Below, piece after piece: positions 35,853 to 44,579 of a DNA stretch of 64,000 nt. Where the stretch lies: contig NZ_CP046453.1 in the NCBI RefSeq assembly GCF_009734405.1, positions 248,001 to 312,000 of the forward strand, given 5' to 3'. Each line of letters opens with the position of its first letter. Position 1 is the first letter of the stretch. The notes beneath the pieces were generated by a model, which was not told the DNA's origin, did not search any database, and worked only from the letters and a program-made list of their open reading frames with translations. The position numbers were made by a program, and so were the translations under genes. This stretch comes from Corynebacterium comes (GTDB lineage Bacteria > Actinomycetota > Actinomycetes > Mycobacteriales > Mycobacteriaceae).

Positions 35853-37262
35853 ATGAGCCTGCCCACCACCCTCACCCGTCACTGGGTCACGGCGATCCTC
35901 CTCCTGGCGCCGTTGATCATCGGCACCATTTTCGCCGCGACCACCCACCTCGACGCCGCCCGCAGCTGGAGCAGCGCCGAGGAACCCGCCGCCGCGCCCG
36001 CCGCCGGAGTCCACGGAGCCGAGCTTGTCGACGCCCGCCGCGCCGTCGGCGAGGCCGGCGCCCAGGCAGGATTCCTGGCCACCGGCACCGGGGAGCTGGC
36101 TGAGGGTGTCGCCGAGATGCGGGAACAGGCCACGGTTCTGCCGGACCGCGTCGATGAGGCTGTCGTCGGTGCACAGCAACTCCACCAGGGGCTCGTGGAG
36201 ATCCAGGCCGGCGTGGGCCAGCTCGGCGGAGGCGCTACCGAGGTCGCCGACGGCGTGGGCGGGGCCGTCGACCAGGTCATCGGCCTCGGCGCGATCCAGG
36301 GCCAGCTCATGGAGGCCATCGACCGCACCACCCGCGAGCTCGAGGGCGCCGATGACCCCCGGCTCGTGGACGCCCGGACCCAGCTCCTCGATCTCCGCGG
36401 GCAGGTCCAGAACCTCCAGCTCAACGGGGCCCTCGCCGACCAGCTGCGCCAACTCAAGGACGGTTCCCGTGAGATCGCCAACCAGCTGAGCGTCCCCGGC
36501 TACGCCTTCCACGATGGCGTCTACTCCGCCACACGCGGTGCGCAGGACCTCTCCTACGGGCTCACCCAGGCGCAGGGCGGTATCGGCGAGGCCATCGGCG
36601 GTGTGGACTCCCTCGACGAAGGCGCCCAGCGTATCGACGACATGGCCACCCGCACCCAGGACCGTATCGGTGCCGCCCAGCGTGCCCTGCCTGTCTCCCA
36701 GACGGCCGGCGTCGAGTCGGCGGATGGCCCCGCCGTGGCACTGACCCCGATGTACGCCCTGCTCATCGCCGCCCTGGTGATGCTCGGTGGGGCTTTCGCC
36801 GGAGCTACCCGCAACTGGTGGATCCTCCTCGGTGCGGCCGTCGGCCTCACCAGCCTGGGCGTTGTGCTCCTGTGGCTGGTCGCCACCGGCCTGACCGCCG
36901 GTCTCGCGGCCTCGTCCGCTGTGGTCCTGGCTCTGGGCGTGGTGGCCTCCGCCATGGCCACCCGCGTGGTGCTCAGCCTGTTCGGCCCCGTTCTCGGCTG
37001 GATTGTCACGGGTGTGGTCGGCCTGGCCCAGATCGGCCTGGTCGGCTGGGTGTGGAAATCCCTGTCCTACACCGAGGTCGCCGGCGGTTGGCAGATCCTG
37101 GCCAATCTCTCGCCGCTGAGCTGGGCCACCGCCGGCCTGACCACCCTGGGTAATGGAGGCTCCTCCCAGGTGCTCTGGCTTGCGCTCGCCATCCTGGGTG
37201 CCATGGCGGTGATCGGGGTCTCGGGTGTGGCGCTGGGCGGGCGCCGGGCGACGGCCGTGTGA
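35853..37262 (+). CDS. YhgE/Pip-like coiled-coil membrane protein
   Basis: A 469-residue protein with one N-terminal membrane segment (about 14-30), a long extracytoplasmic helical region (about 35-285) and five to six C-terminal membrane segments (about 290-465). The helical region shows the heptad-like spacing GTGELAEGVAEM, GQLGGGATEVADGVGGAV, GQGGIG-type glycine-rich turns seen in YhgE/Pip proteins and related ABC-2-type exporters. Its role in corynebacteria is unknown; lipid or protein export with an MmpL is one possibility. ATG 35853 is preceded by TTAAGG. It is divergent from the mrp operon. Confidence 0.7.
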   Translation: MSLPTTLTRHWVTAILLLAPLIIGTIFAATTHLDAARSWSSAEEPAAAPAAGVHGAELVDARRAVGEAGAQAGFLATGTGELAEGVAEMREQATVLPDRVDEAVVGAQQLHQGLVEIQAGVGQLGGGATEVADGVGGAVDQVIGLGAIQGQLMEAIDRTTRELEGADDPRLVDARTQLLDLRGQVQNLQLNGALADQLRQLKDGSREIANQLSVPGYAFHDGVYSATRGAQDLSYGLTQAQGGIGEAIGGVDSLDEGAQRIDDMATRTQDRIGAAQRALPVSQTAGVESADGPAVALTPMYALLIAALVMLGGAFAGATRNWWILLGAAVGLTSLGVVLLWLVATGLTAGLAASSAVVLALGVVASAMATRVVLSLFGPVLGWIVTGVVGLAQIGLVGWVWKSLSYTEVAGGWQILANLSPLSWATAGLTTLGNGGSSQVLWLALAILGAMAVIGVSGVALGGRRATAV

Positions 37263-37376
37263 CAGCGCGCCTGGAACACCTTCCGCAGTTGTTCCGGGCG
37301 CATTGTCATGCCCACTCCATGGTCAGGCGGGGTTATCTAGAATAGGGCTGACATTCGCCGGGAGTGGGAGCATCTC

Positions 37377-38501
37377 ATGCGCATGCTGTGGAAGACCGGA
37401 CGGTCGGCCGTTGCCGTGGTTGTCATCGTCGTGATCGTGGCGGTCGCCGTGATATATCTCTGGCCCCATCGATCCCGGGAGCTGCAGACAGCTGATTCTG
37501 CGTCCATGTCCTACGGGCAGGCCATGGGGGCGGTGCATGCGCAGCGGGTATCCGACGAGGCCAGGGGGGTGACCGGGGAATGCCGGAGCCGGGTACTCAC
37601 TCATGACGGAAAGACGGAAGGTGCGGTCGTCTTCTTCCACGGGATACGGGTCTGTCCCAGCCAGTTCGATGATCTGGCCCTGCACTTCTTCGAGGCCGGT
37701 TACAACGTGTACCTTCCGGTTGCCCCGGCGCATGGCACAGCTGACCCCAGGGCACACGGCGAGGTGGAGGCCGGAGCACTCGTCGATTACGTCAATGAAT
37801 CGATCACGATCGCCACGGGACTCGGTGATGAGGTCGGTGTGGTCGGGCTTTCCGGAGGGGGGCTCCTCGGGACGTGGGCGGCGCATCACCGTGAGGAGGT
37901 GGAACGACTGCTCGTTCTCTCCGGCTTCTACGAACCGGCGTCCTCCGAGGTCCCGAAATGGCAGCTCCCCCTGCTGAAGACCCTGTACGGGAAGCACCTG
38001 CTGGCGGATTCCTTCAGTAACGGTGCGGACAGTGCGGATCCGGGTTTTTCCTACCGCGGCCTGGCACAGTATCTCATCATCGGTGACAACCTCCGGGCTG
38101 ATCCCGGGTCCCCCGCGCTGAGGAGCGTGGCCACGGTTATCGCCGAAGACGACACCCGTATCGACCAGGGGTTGGCGGTGTCGGTTCCCGGGACTCTCGC
38201 GGAGGCGAATGGACTTGAGCTGTTTGAGGCGGCCATCCCGGGGAAGTGGAAGGTGGGCCATGAGATTGTGAACACCTCCACTCCCGGGGTGGCTGAACAT
38301 CGACAGGAGCTCTTCCAGCTTTATCTCGACCTGTATGCGGGCCGTCCGGCCGCCGGGCCATCCGCCACCAGGGGGCCCGCCGATGCTGTCTCTGCAGGCG
38401 GCAGGGTGCTGCAGCGACCGCTCGAAGCCAAGGCGTGGTGGAGCAATGCGAAAACCCCGCTGAAAATCAGCGGGGTTTTGCTTCGACGGTGGGTTTCCTG
38501 A
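37377..38501 (+). CDS. Membrane-anchored alpha/beta hydrolase
   Basis: A 374-residue serine hydrolase with an N-terminal membrane anchor (about 10-28). The nucleophile elbow is GLSGGG and the oxyanion segment is VVFFHGIRVCPSQF. The catalytic His is likely the one in KVGHEIVN. After about residue 325 (LFQLYLDLYAGRP) the sequence becomes low-complexity and then translates straight through the terminator hairpin at 38451-38479, so the last 20-45 residues are doubtful; a missing stop or a frameshift near 38340-38400 is possible. ATG 37377 follows GGGAGTGGGAG. The substrate is unknown; lipid esters of the envelope are a reasonable guess. Confidence 0.78.
   Translation: MRMLWKTGRSAVAVVVIVVIVAVAVIYLWPHRSRELQTADSASMSYGQAMGAVHAQRVSDEARGVTGECRSRVLTHDGKTEGAVVFFHGIRVCPSQFDDLALHFFEAGYNVYLPVAPAHGTADPRAHGEVEAGALVDYVNESITIATGLGDEVGVVGLSGGGLLGTWAAHHREEVERLLVLSGFYEPASSEVPKWQLPLLKTLYGKHLLADSFSNGADSADPGFSYRGLAQYLIIGDNLRADPGSPALRSVATVIAEDDTRIDQGLAVSVPGTLAEANGLELFEAAIPGKWKVGHEIVNTSTPGVAEHRQELFQLYLDLYAGRPAAGPSATRGPADAVSAGGRVLQRPLEAKAWWSNAKTPLKISGVLLRRWVS
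38451..38479. terminator. Bidirectional terminator before tRNA-Pro
   Basis: AAAACCCCGCTGA (38451-38463) pairs perfectly with TCAGCGGGGTTTT (38467-38479) around AAA. It has T-runs in both directions, so it serves the hydrolase on the plus strand and tRNA-Pro on the minus strand. It lies inside the open frame of the hydrolase. Confidence 0.88.
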
Positions 38502-38538
38502 ACTTCTCAGCCCAGAAAACCATGACCGTCTTCTCAGT

Positions 38539-38615
38539 TGGTCGGGATAACAGGATTTGAACCTGCGACCTCCTCGTCCCGAACGAGGCGCGCTACCAAG
38601 CTGCGCCATATCCCG
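38539..38615 (-). tRNA. tRNA-Pro (CGG)
   Basis: On the minus strand the acceptor CGGGATA (38615-38609) pairs with TATCCCG (38549-38543), the discriminator is A, and CCA is encoded (38541-38539). The anticodon stem CCTCG/CGAGG encloses TTCGGGA, giving anticodon CGG (38581-38579). Length is 77 bases. Confidence 0.95.
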
Positions 38616-38677
38616 GTGTACCGCGTGGTACCTGGAATACCATAGCCCACATCCTCGGCCGGGAACAAAACGCCAGT

Positions 38678-39604
38678 TCAGTGGGAGGTTTCGGTGATGC
38701 GCAGCAGGGTGGCTGAGGGGCGGCAGAACAGGCGGAACGGGACATACCTGGAGGTTCCCAGTCCGTTCGAGACGTGCATCTTCATGGGGCCGAAGTCGTG
38801 GAGGCCCTGCACGCGGGCACGGTCGATGCCGGAGTTGGTCACGATGGCCCTTGAACCCGGCAGACACAGCTGGCCGCCGTGGGTGTGGCCGGACAGTGAG
38901 AGCTGGTAGCCGTCCTCGGCGAAACGGGACAGCACCCGTGGTTCGGGAGAGTGGAGGAGGGCGAGGGAGAGGTCGGCGTCGGGGTTGGGCGGGCCGTCGA
39001 TAAGCGAGTAATCGTCGAGATCATGGTGCGGATCATCGACACCGGCGGCGGCGATGCGCACGTTGCCGATCTGGAACTCGACACGCTTGTGGGTGGCGTC
39101 GTGCCAGCCGCGCTCGATGAAGGCTGCACGCATGTCGCGCCAGGGTAGGTCGATGTAGGAGGGGGCCCGGCGCTTGTTGAGGAGGTAGGAGAAGGGGTTC
39201 GAGAGCTGCGGGGCCCAGTAGTCGTTGGTGCCGAAGACGAACATGCCGGGGCGGCCCAGCAGCGGCCCGAGGGCGCGGAGGACGTCGGGGACGGCGCGCT
39301 CGTCGGAGAGGTTGTCGCCGGTGTTGACCACCAGGTCCGGGCTGAGCGAATCAAGCGCGCTGACCCAGGCGATCTTGGTGTCCTGGCCGGGGATCATGTG
39401 CAGGTCGGAGATGTGCAGGAGGCGGAACTCCGCCTTGCCGCGCAGCGTTCCCGGCGGAAGCAGGGGGACGGTGATGTCCTTGAGCTCGAACTTGTCGAGT
39501 TCGGAGTTTCCCCAGGCGGCGACGCCCGCGGCGGCCAGGGCGCTGAGGCCCGCCAGACCCGCGAGGGGGAGAATACGCTTGGTCACCTTGGCTGTCTCGT
39601 TCAC
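38678..39604 (-). CDS. Membrane-anchored metallophosphoesterase
   Basis: A 308-residue calcineurin-like phosphoesterase with an N-terminal membrane anchor (about 10-30). The metal-binding blocks are in order: ISDLHM, NTGDNLSD, FGTNDYW (usually GNH) and SGHTHGGQ. It probably cleaves phosphomono- or diesters outside the cytoplasmic membrane. I use GTG 39604; GTG 39613 is in frame, but TAGGGT at 39614-39609 looks like a -10 box seven bases before 39604, suggesting a leaderless message. The GNH motif reads GTND, so the usual His is Asp. Confidence 0.85.
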   Translation of the reverse strand: MNETAKVTKRILPLAGLAGLSALAAAGVAAWGNSELDKFELKDITVPLLPPGTLRGKAEFRLLHISDLHMIPGQDTKIAWVSALDSLSPDLVVNTGDNLSDERAVPDVLRALGPLLGRPGMFVFGTNDYWAPQLSNPFSYLLNKRRAPSYIDLPWRDMRAAFIERGWHDATHKRVEFQIGNVRIAAAGVDDPHHDLDDYSLIDGPPNPDADLSLALLHSPEPRVLSRFAEDGYQLSLSGHTHGGQLCLPGSRAIVTNSGIDRARVQGLHDFGPMKMHVSNGLGTSRYVPFRLFCRPSATLLRITETSH

Positions 39605-39639
39605 CCGGCCCACCCTACCCGGCGAGTACCGTGGGGCCC

Positions 39640-40113
39640 ATGAGCGAACTCAAGAGCAGGATCCGGGACGATCTGAAGACAGCCATGAAGGCCAGGGAGA
39701 AGGAGCGTACGGGAACGATCCGCATGCTGCTCGCCGCAATTCAGACTGAAGAGACCACAGGAACGAAGCACGAGGTGACCGACGAGGAGATCCTCAAGGT
39801 GATCGCGCGTGAGATCAAGAAGCGTCGGGAGTCCGCGGAGATCTACTCGGCCAACAACCGCCCCGAGCTGGCGGAGACGGAACTCGCCGAGGTGGCGGTG
39901 CTGGAGGACTACCAGCCCGCTCAGCTTGATGACGCCGCCGTGGCCGCTCTCGTCGATGACGCTGTCAAGTTCGTCGCCGCCGGGCTCGGCGTGGCACCGG
40001 ACGAGGTGTCGTTGAAGCAGATGGGGCAGGTCATGAAGGTCGCCTCCGACGCAGCCGCCGGACAGGCGGACGGCAAGCGTCTGTCGGCGGCGGTGCGCGC
40101 GAAGCTGGGCTAG
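39640..40113 (+). CDS. yqeY: GatB/YqeY-domain protein
   Basis: A 157-residue protein made of the YqeY fold: an N-terminal helical bundle (KSRIRDDLKTAMKAREKERTGTIRMLL) and a C-terminal domain with SLKQMGQVMKVAS. This tail domain occurs in GatB and is thought to bind tRNA; the stand-alone protein has no established role. ATG 39640 lies in a 35-base divergent gap with the phosphoesterase. Its stop overlaps the stop of the convergent PBP gene in CTAG. Confidence 0.9.
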   Translation: MSELKSRIRDDLKTAMKAREKERTGTIRMLLAAIQTEETTGTKHEVTDEEILKVIAREIKKRRESAEIYSANNRPELAETELAEVAVLEDYQPAQLDDAAVAALVDDAVKFVAAGLGVAPDEVSLKQMGQVMKVASDAAAGQADGKRLSAAVRAKLG

Positions 40114-42494
40114 ATGCCCAGGGCGTCGCGGATCTGGTCCGCGACGTCGTTGATGTCGTCCTGGGTGAGCGACGGGAGAGTCGGAGTAGGCCGCGTGCCG
40201 CGCTCGGTGGGCGTCGGTGCCGTGGGTGCCGGGCGCGCGGGCGGGCCGGTGGAGATCTCCAGGGTGACTGTCCCGCCCGGGCGCAGCATGCCCTCGGGAA
40301 CGGCGCGTTCGACGCGCCCCCGCGGCTGGGTCCCTTCGGTGCTCCGCACGTTCACCCGGTAGCCGGCCCCCTCGAGGGTGCGGCGGGCGTCCGCCTCGGT
40401 GAGACCCACGACCTCCGCGAGCACGGCATGGGTGGTGCCGAGCTCGTAGCGCTCGTCGAGGGAGGGGAGCGTGCCGTTGAGGGCGGCGGGCACGAGGTTG
40501 GCGGTCTGGAACCAGGACTCGGCCGGCTCCCGGCCGCCGAAGAGGTCACCGCCGGCGCACTGTCGTACCGGCGAGGTGCACAGCGGACTGGTGGTGGTGC
40601 CGTCGTTGTAGATGTATGGTGCGGCCGCGAAGCCGCTGTTGAAACCCAGGAACGCCGAGGACTGGTTGGACTCGGTGGTACCGGTCTTGGCGGCGGCCTG
40701 TCCCGACCATCCGTTCACGTTCGCCGCACGCGAGCCTGTGCCGATGGTGAGGTCGTCGGACATGCCGACGGCCAGCGCGTTGGCGACGCCCTGGTCGATG
40801 ACGTCCTCACAGTCGGGCCGCTCGAGGAAGACCTCCTGTCCCGCGCGGTCGGTGACCTTGGCGATGGGGTTCGGCTCGCACCACCGGCCACCGGAGGCGA
40901 TGGTGGCGCCGACGTTGGACAGCTCCAGCGGGTTCACCGGGGTGGGGCCCAGGGTGTAGGAGCCGAGGTTCGCAGCCTTCATGTACTCCGCGATGGAGCG
41001 TTCCCCGTCGTGGGTGCCGGCCTCCTCGTAGCTGCGCAGACCCAGCTTCACGGACATGTCCACCACAGCAGGCACCCCGACCTGTTCGATGAGCTGGATG
41101 AACGTGGTGTTGGGGGAATAGGCCAGCGCCTCGCGCAGCGTCATCCGTGGCTGGTAGGCGCCGGCATTCTCCACGCAGTAGGTGTTGGGCGGGCAGTTCT
41201 CCGCGCCGCCGGTACCCAGTCCCCGGGCCTCGTAGCGGGCGGGGACTGCGAGTTCGGTCTCCAGGCCCATGCCTTGATCGATGGCCGCGGCGGCGGTGAA
41301 GATCTTGAACACCGAACCCGCACCGTTGCCCACCAGTGAACTCGGCTGCGGGAGGATGGTTTCGCCGTTCTCGAGGTTGAGGCCGTAGTTGCGTGAGGAG
41401 GCCATGGCGAGGATGTCGCGGGAATCGGAGCCCGGCTCGACCACGTTCATCACCTCGGCGACACCTGCGGCCATGGGGTCGACGTTGCGGGCCACGGCGG
41501 CGCGGGCGGCATCCTGGGTCTGCGGGTCGAGGGTGGTGGTGATGGTGTAGCCGCCCTCATGCAGCTGCTCCCGGCTCAGGCCCTTCGAGTCGAGGTAGGT
41601 GAGTGCATAGTCGCAGAGGAAGCCGCGGTCGCCGGCGGCGATGCAGCCGTTCGGCAGGGTGGCCGGGGACTCGAGAACGCCCAGCGGCTGGGCGATGTAG
41701 GCGTCGGCCTCCTCGGCGGTGAGATAGCCGTGGGTGGCCATGGCCCGCAGTACGGAGTCGCGGCGGATGGTCGCACCCTCGGGGTTCGAGTACGGGTTGA
41801 GGCCCTCGGAGGACTGCACCATGCCGGCGAGCAACGCGGACTGCGGCACGGAGAGTTCGGCGGCGCTGATGCCGAAGTAGGTTCGGGCGGCTGCCTCGAT
41901 GCCGTAGGAACGATTGCCGAAGGGCACCAGGTTGAGGTAGCCGGTGAGGATCTCGTCCTTGCTCAGGTCCCTGTCCAGGTCCGCGGCCAGGCGCATTTCC
42001 CGCAGCTTGCGGGGGATGGACTGTTCGACGGCGGCCGCCTGTTCCTCCTCGGTCTTCGCCTCAATGTGGAGGAGGTAGTTCTTGATGTACTGCTGGTTGA
42101 GCGTGGAGGCGCCCTGTTCGACCCCTCCGGCGAGGAGGTTGGTCAGCATGGCGCGTGCGGTGCCCTGCATGTCCACGCCGTCGTGCTCGTAGAAGCGGTG
42201 GTCCTCGATGGCGACGATCGCGTCCTTCACGTGCTGCGAGATCTGTTCGCCTCCCACCTCGTAACGGCGCTGGTCGTACAGCCAGGCCATGGGCTGACCG
42301 GTGGCGTCGGTGACGGTGGTCACCCCCGGGGTGTCGCCGTAGGTCAGGTCCGAGAGATTGGACTGCATCGTCTCATTCGTCCGGGCGATGCCGACCCCCG
42401 AGATACCTGCGACGGGGGCAAGCGCGAGCGCACCCGCCACACCCGCAATGATTGTGGCGGAAAGTAGATTGGCCAGGGGCTTCCATACAGACAC
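40110..42494 (-). CDS. ponA: Class A penicillin-binding protein with PASTA domain
   Basis: A 794-residue bifunctional peptidoglycan synthase. One membrane anchor (about 10-35) precedes the GT51 glycosyltransferase with catalytic Glu97 in EDHRFYEHDGVD. The transpeptidase has the SxxK motif at 394-397 (SVFK), SxN at 460-462 (SPN) and KTG at 603-605. A PASTA-like domain (about 690-755) and a Pro/Thr-rich tail follow. It polymerises and cross-links lipid II, whose isoglutamine comes from MurT-GatD in this window. The start is GTG 42494. In C. glutamicum the same neighbourhood (upstream of whcA) holds pbp1a; I use ponA as a general symbol. Confidence 0.93.
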   Translation of the reverse strand: MSVWKPLANLLSATIIAGVAGALALAPVAGISGVGIARTNETMQSNLSDLTYGDTPGVTTVTDATGQPMAWLYDQRRYEVGGEQISQHVKDAIVAIEDHRFYEHDGVDMQGTARAMLTNLLAGGVEQGASTLNQQYIKNYLLHIEAKTEEEQAAAVEQSIPRKLREMRLAADLDRDLSKDEILTGYLNLVPFGNRSYGIEAAARTYFGISAAELSVPQSALLAGMVQSSEGLNPYSNPEGATIRRDSVLRAMATHGYLTAEEADAYIAQPLGVLESPATLPNGCIAAGDRGFLCDYALTYLDSKGLSREQLHEGGYTITTTLDPQTQDAARAAVARNVDPMAAGVAEVMNVVEPGSDSRDILAMASSRNYGLNLENGETILPQPSSLVGNGAGSVFKIFTAAAAIDQGMGLETELAVPARYEARGLGTGGAENCPPNTYCVENAGAYQPRMTLREALAYSPNTTFIQLIEQVGVPAVVDMSVKLGLRSYEEAGTHDGERSIAEYMKAANLGSYTLGPTPVNPLELSNVGATIASGGRWCEPNPIAKVTDRAGQEVFLERPDCEDVIDQGVANALAVGMSDDLTIGTGSRAANVNGWSGQAAAKTGTTESNQSSAFLGFNSGFAAAPYIYNDGTTTSPLCTSPVRQCAGGDLFGGREPAESWFQTANLVPAALNGTLPSLDERYELGTTHAVLAEVVGLTEADARRTLEGAGYRVNVRSTEGTQPRGRVERAVPEGMLRPGGTVTLEISTGPPARPAPTAPTPTERGTRPTPTLPSLTQDDINDVADQIRDALGI

Positions 42495-42658
42495 GACTCT
42501 TACCCTACGCAGTGAGGGGGGAGTGGGGGAACTAATGTTTCCCCCTGGAAGTGTGACGTACTCGACTTCATGTTAAGACTGTGAATAGACTTACACGCAT
42601 AATGGCCGTGTGGGCCGATGTGAAGTCTGGACCACCTGGACTGTTTGAAAGGTAGAGA

Positions 42659-42997
42659 ATGATGGCAACCCCTCTGGCCGGAGAGATTTTCCGTTCCTCG
42701 TCTGATCAGCAGCCTGTCTGCTACGAGCGGGGTGAATGGATCACCCAGGCCAAGTGTCGTAGTGGTGACCCGGATGCCCTGTTCGTCCGGGGGGCCGAGC
42801 AGCGGAAGGCGGCTGTCGTCTGCCGCCACTGCCCCGTGCTCACCGAATGCCGCGCCGATGCCCTCGACAACAGGGTCGAGTTCGGGGTGTGGGGCGGCCT
42901 GACGGAACGTCAGCGTCGCGCACTCCTGCGGAGCAACCCGCACATCACCAACTGGGCGGAGTATCTCGCGTCCGGCGGGGAACTCAACGGCATGTGA
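42659..42997 (+). CDS. whcA: WhiB-family iron-sulphur regulator WhcA
   Basis: A 112-residue WhiB protein with four cluster cysteines at 33, 55, 58 and 64 (QAKC, CRHC, TEC) and the GVWGG turn. A basic C-terminal helix (ERQRRALLRSNP) contacts DNA or the sigma factor. Position between the class A PBP and a DUF4177 gene identifies it as WhcA, which in C. glutamicum is a negative regulator of the oxidative-stress response controlled by SpiA. Two ATG codons in tandem (42659, 42662) make the exact start uncertain; AAAGG at 42648-42652 favours 42659. Confidence 0.92.
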   Translation: MMATPLAGEIFRSSSDQQPVCYERGEWITQAKCRSGDPDALFVRGAEQRKAAVVCRHCPVLTECRADALDNRVEFGVWGGLTERQRRALLRSNPHITNWAEYLASGGELNGM

Positions 42998-43019
42998 CCG
43001 GCCCGGTACGCTGGCTGCC

Positions 43020-43175
43020 ATGACTAATTGGGAATACGCCACCGTTCCGCTTCTCACCCACGCCACCAAGCAGATACTCGACACCTGGGGTGAGGATGGC
43101 TGGGAGCTTGTCACCGTCGTGCCCGGGCCGAACCCGGAGAATGTCGTCGCCTACATGAAGCGGGAGAAGAACTGA
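43020..43175 (+). CDS. DUF4177-family small protein
   Basis: A 51-residue protein starting MTNWEYATVPLL. It has one amphipathic helix, the GEDGWELV signature and two strands, as in DUF4177. It is below the usual length cutoff but is conserved in front of ridA in corynebacteria. The stop overlaps the next start in TGATG, giving translational coupling. Function is unknown. Confidence 0.85.
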   Translation: MTNWEYATVPLLTHATKQILDTWGEDGWELVTVVPGPNPENVVAYMKREKN

Positions 43176-43636
43176 TGTCGGCCGTTTCTGAGCGGCTGGC
43201 CCAGCTGCAGATCACCCTCCCGGCGGTCGCGGCCCCGGTTGCGGCTTATGTACCGGCGATCCGGACCGGCAACCAGGTCTGGACCTCGGGCCAGTTGCCC
43301 TTCGTCGACGGCAAGCTGCCCACCACCGGCAAGGTGGGCGCGGAGGTCACTGCGGAGGAGGCCGGCGACCTGGCCCGCACCGCGGTCCTCAATGCGCTGG
43401 CCGCCGTGGATGCTCTCGTGGGCATCGACAAGGTCACCCGCGTTCTCAAGATCGTGGGTTTCGTGGCCTCCGCGGAGGGCTTCACCGGCCAGCCTGCCGT
43501 GGTCAACGGTGCCTCCAATCTGGTCGGGGAGATCTTCGGCGAGGCCGGCGCGCACGCCCGTTCCGCCGTCGGCGTCGCTGAGCTTCCGCTCGGTGCGCCG
43601 GTGGAGATTGAGCTCATCGTGGAGATCTCGGTTTAG
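43175..43636 (+). CDS. RidA-family reactive-intermediate deaminase
   Basis: A 153-residue YjgF/RidA/UK114 trimer-forming protein. The core begins at AAYVPAIRTGNQVWTSGQLP and ends in the VEIELIVEISV strand. Classical RidA has a substrate Arg in CxR; here the position is VARSAVGVAELP-like (HARSAVGVAEL) with Arg in place, so enzymatic activity on imine/enamine intermediates is plausible but substrate unknown. The start is ATG 43175 overlapping the DUF4177 stop. Confidence 0.85.
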   Translation: MSAVSERLAQLQITLPAVAAPVAAYVPAIRTGNQVWTSGQLPFVDGKLPTTGKVGAEVTAEEAGDLARTAVLNALAAVDALVGIDKVTRVLKIVGFVASAEGFTGQPAVVNGASNLVGEIFGEAGAHARSAVGVAELPLGAPVEIELIVEISV

Positions 43637-43685
43637 TCCGCTCCACGGTTCGGCAGGTCGCTGAAACCGGGCTAAGCTTGTGCGC

Positions 43686-44507
43686 ATGGAGCATCCTGCT
43701 TACAGCCAGCTTCGACCGGTTACCCCGTCCGTGTCTGTGGTCCTTTGTGCGAACCCGGGCTATGCGGCCCTGGAGGGCACGAACTCCTGGGTCATCCGTG
43801 CTGAGGGGGACACCCGCAGCATCGTGATCGACCCCGGACCGGAGGACGAGGGCCATCTGATCGTCCTCCGTACGAACTCCGAGGAGGCGGCACTGGTTCT
43901 GCTCACCCACCATCACCCCGACCATGCTGACGGAGCGCCGCGTTTCCGGCAGCTCACCGGCGCGCCGATCCGCGCTTTTGATCCGACCGCTTGTGCTGGT
44001 GGGGGCACTCCGCTTGTCGACGCCGAGGTGATCACCGTCGAAGGCGTCACCCCCCAGATCGAGGTCGTCCACACCCCGGGTCACACCGCTGATTCAGTGT
44101 GCTTCTTCATCTGGTCGGGCGTTCCGGGGGAGTCAACCCTGGAGGGTGTGGTCACCGGTGACACCATCGCCGGCCGTCACACCACCATGATCTCCGAGAC
44201 CGACGGCGACCTGGGCCAGTACCTGGCCACCCTGCGTCTGCTGGAGGAGCGCGGTAAGGACATCACCCTCCTGCCGGGACATGGTCCGGAGGGTGCGGAC
44301 CTGTCCGCCTACGCCCGCAAGTACATCGACCGTCGTGAGCACCGCCTCAACCAGATCCGGGAGATTCGCGGCCGTCTGGGCGATGACGTGGAGCTCAAGA
44401 CGCTCATCGACGAGATGTACGACGACGTCGACCCGGTGCTGCGTCACGCCGCGGAGCAGTCCACCCGCGTGGCCCTGCGTTACCTCGACGTGGAAAAGCC
44501 CGCCTAG
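43686..44507 (+). CDS. Metallo-beta-lactamase-fold hydrolase
   Basis: A 273-residue MBL-fold protein. The metal ligands are in THHHPDHADG, HTPGHT and VVTGDTIAG, and LLPGHGPE supplies the last His. It is like the LACTB2/RNase-like group with a C-terminal helical domain (about 205-270, HRLNQIREIRGRL). Substrates of actinobacterial members are unknown; a thioesterase or nuclease is possible. TAAGCT (43672-43677) ends eight bases before ATG 43686, so the message is probably leaderless; GTG 43680 is also in frame. Confidence 0.85.
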   Translation: MEHPAYSQLRPVTPSVSVVLCANPGYAALEGTNSWVIRAEGDTRSIVIDPGPEDEGHLIVLRTNSEEAALVLLTHHHPDHADGAPRFRQLTGAPIRAFDPTACAGGGTPLVDAEVITVEGVTPQIEVVHTPGHTADSVCFFIWSGVPGESTLEGVVTGDTIAGRHTTMISETDGDLGQYLATLRLLEERGKDITLLPGHGPEGADLSAYARKYIDRREHRLNQIREIRGRLGDDVELKTLIDEMYDDVDPVLRHAAEQSTRVALRYLDVEKPA

Positions 44508-44523
44508 AAAGCCTGGGAACGAG

Positions 44524-44563
44524 AAACCCGCCGGCCACCGTGAGGTGGGCCGGCGGGTTTTTT
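44524..44563 (+). terminator. Terminator between convergent MBL gene and glxR
   Basis: AAACCCGCCGGCC (44524-44536) pairs with GGCCGGCGGGTTT (44548-44560), followed by TTT. It is likely to work in both directions. Confidence 0.88.
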
Positions 44564-44579
44564 CACCGGGACAGTGGCA

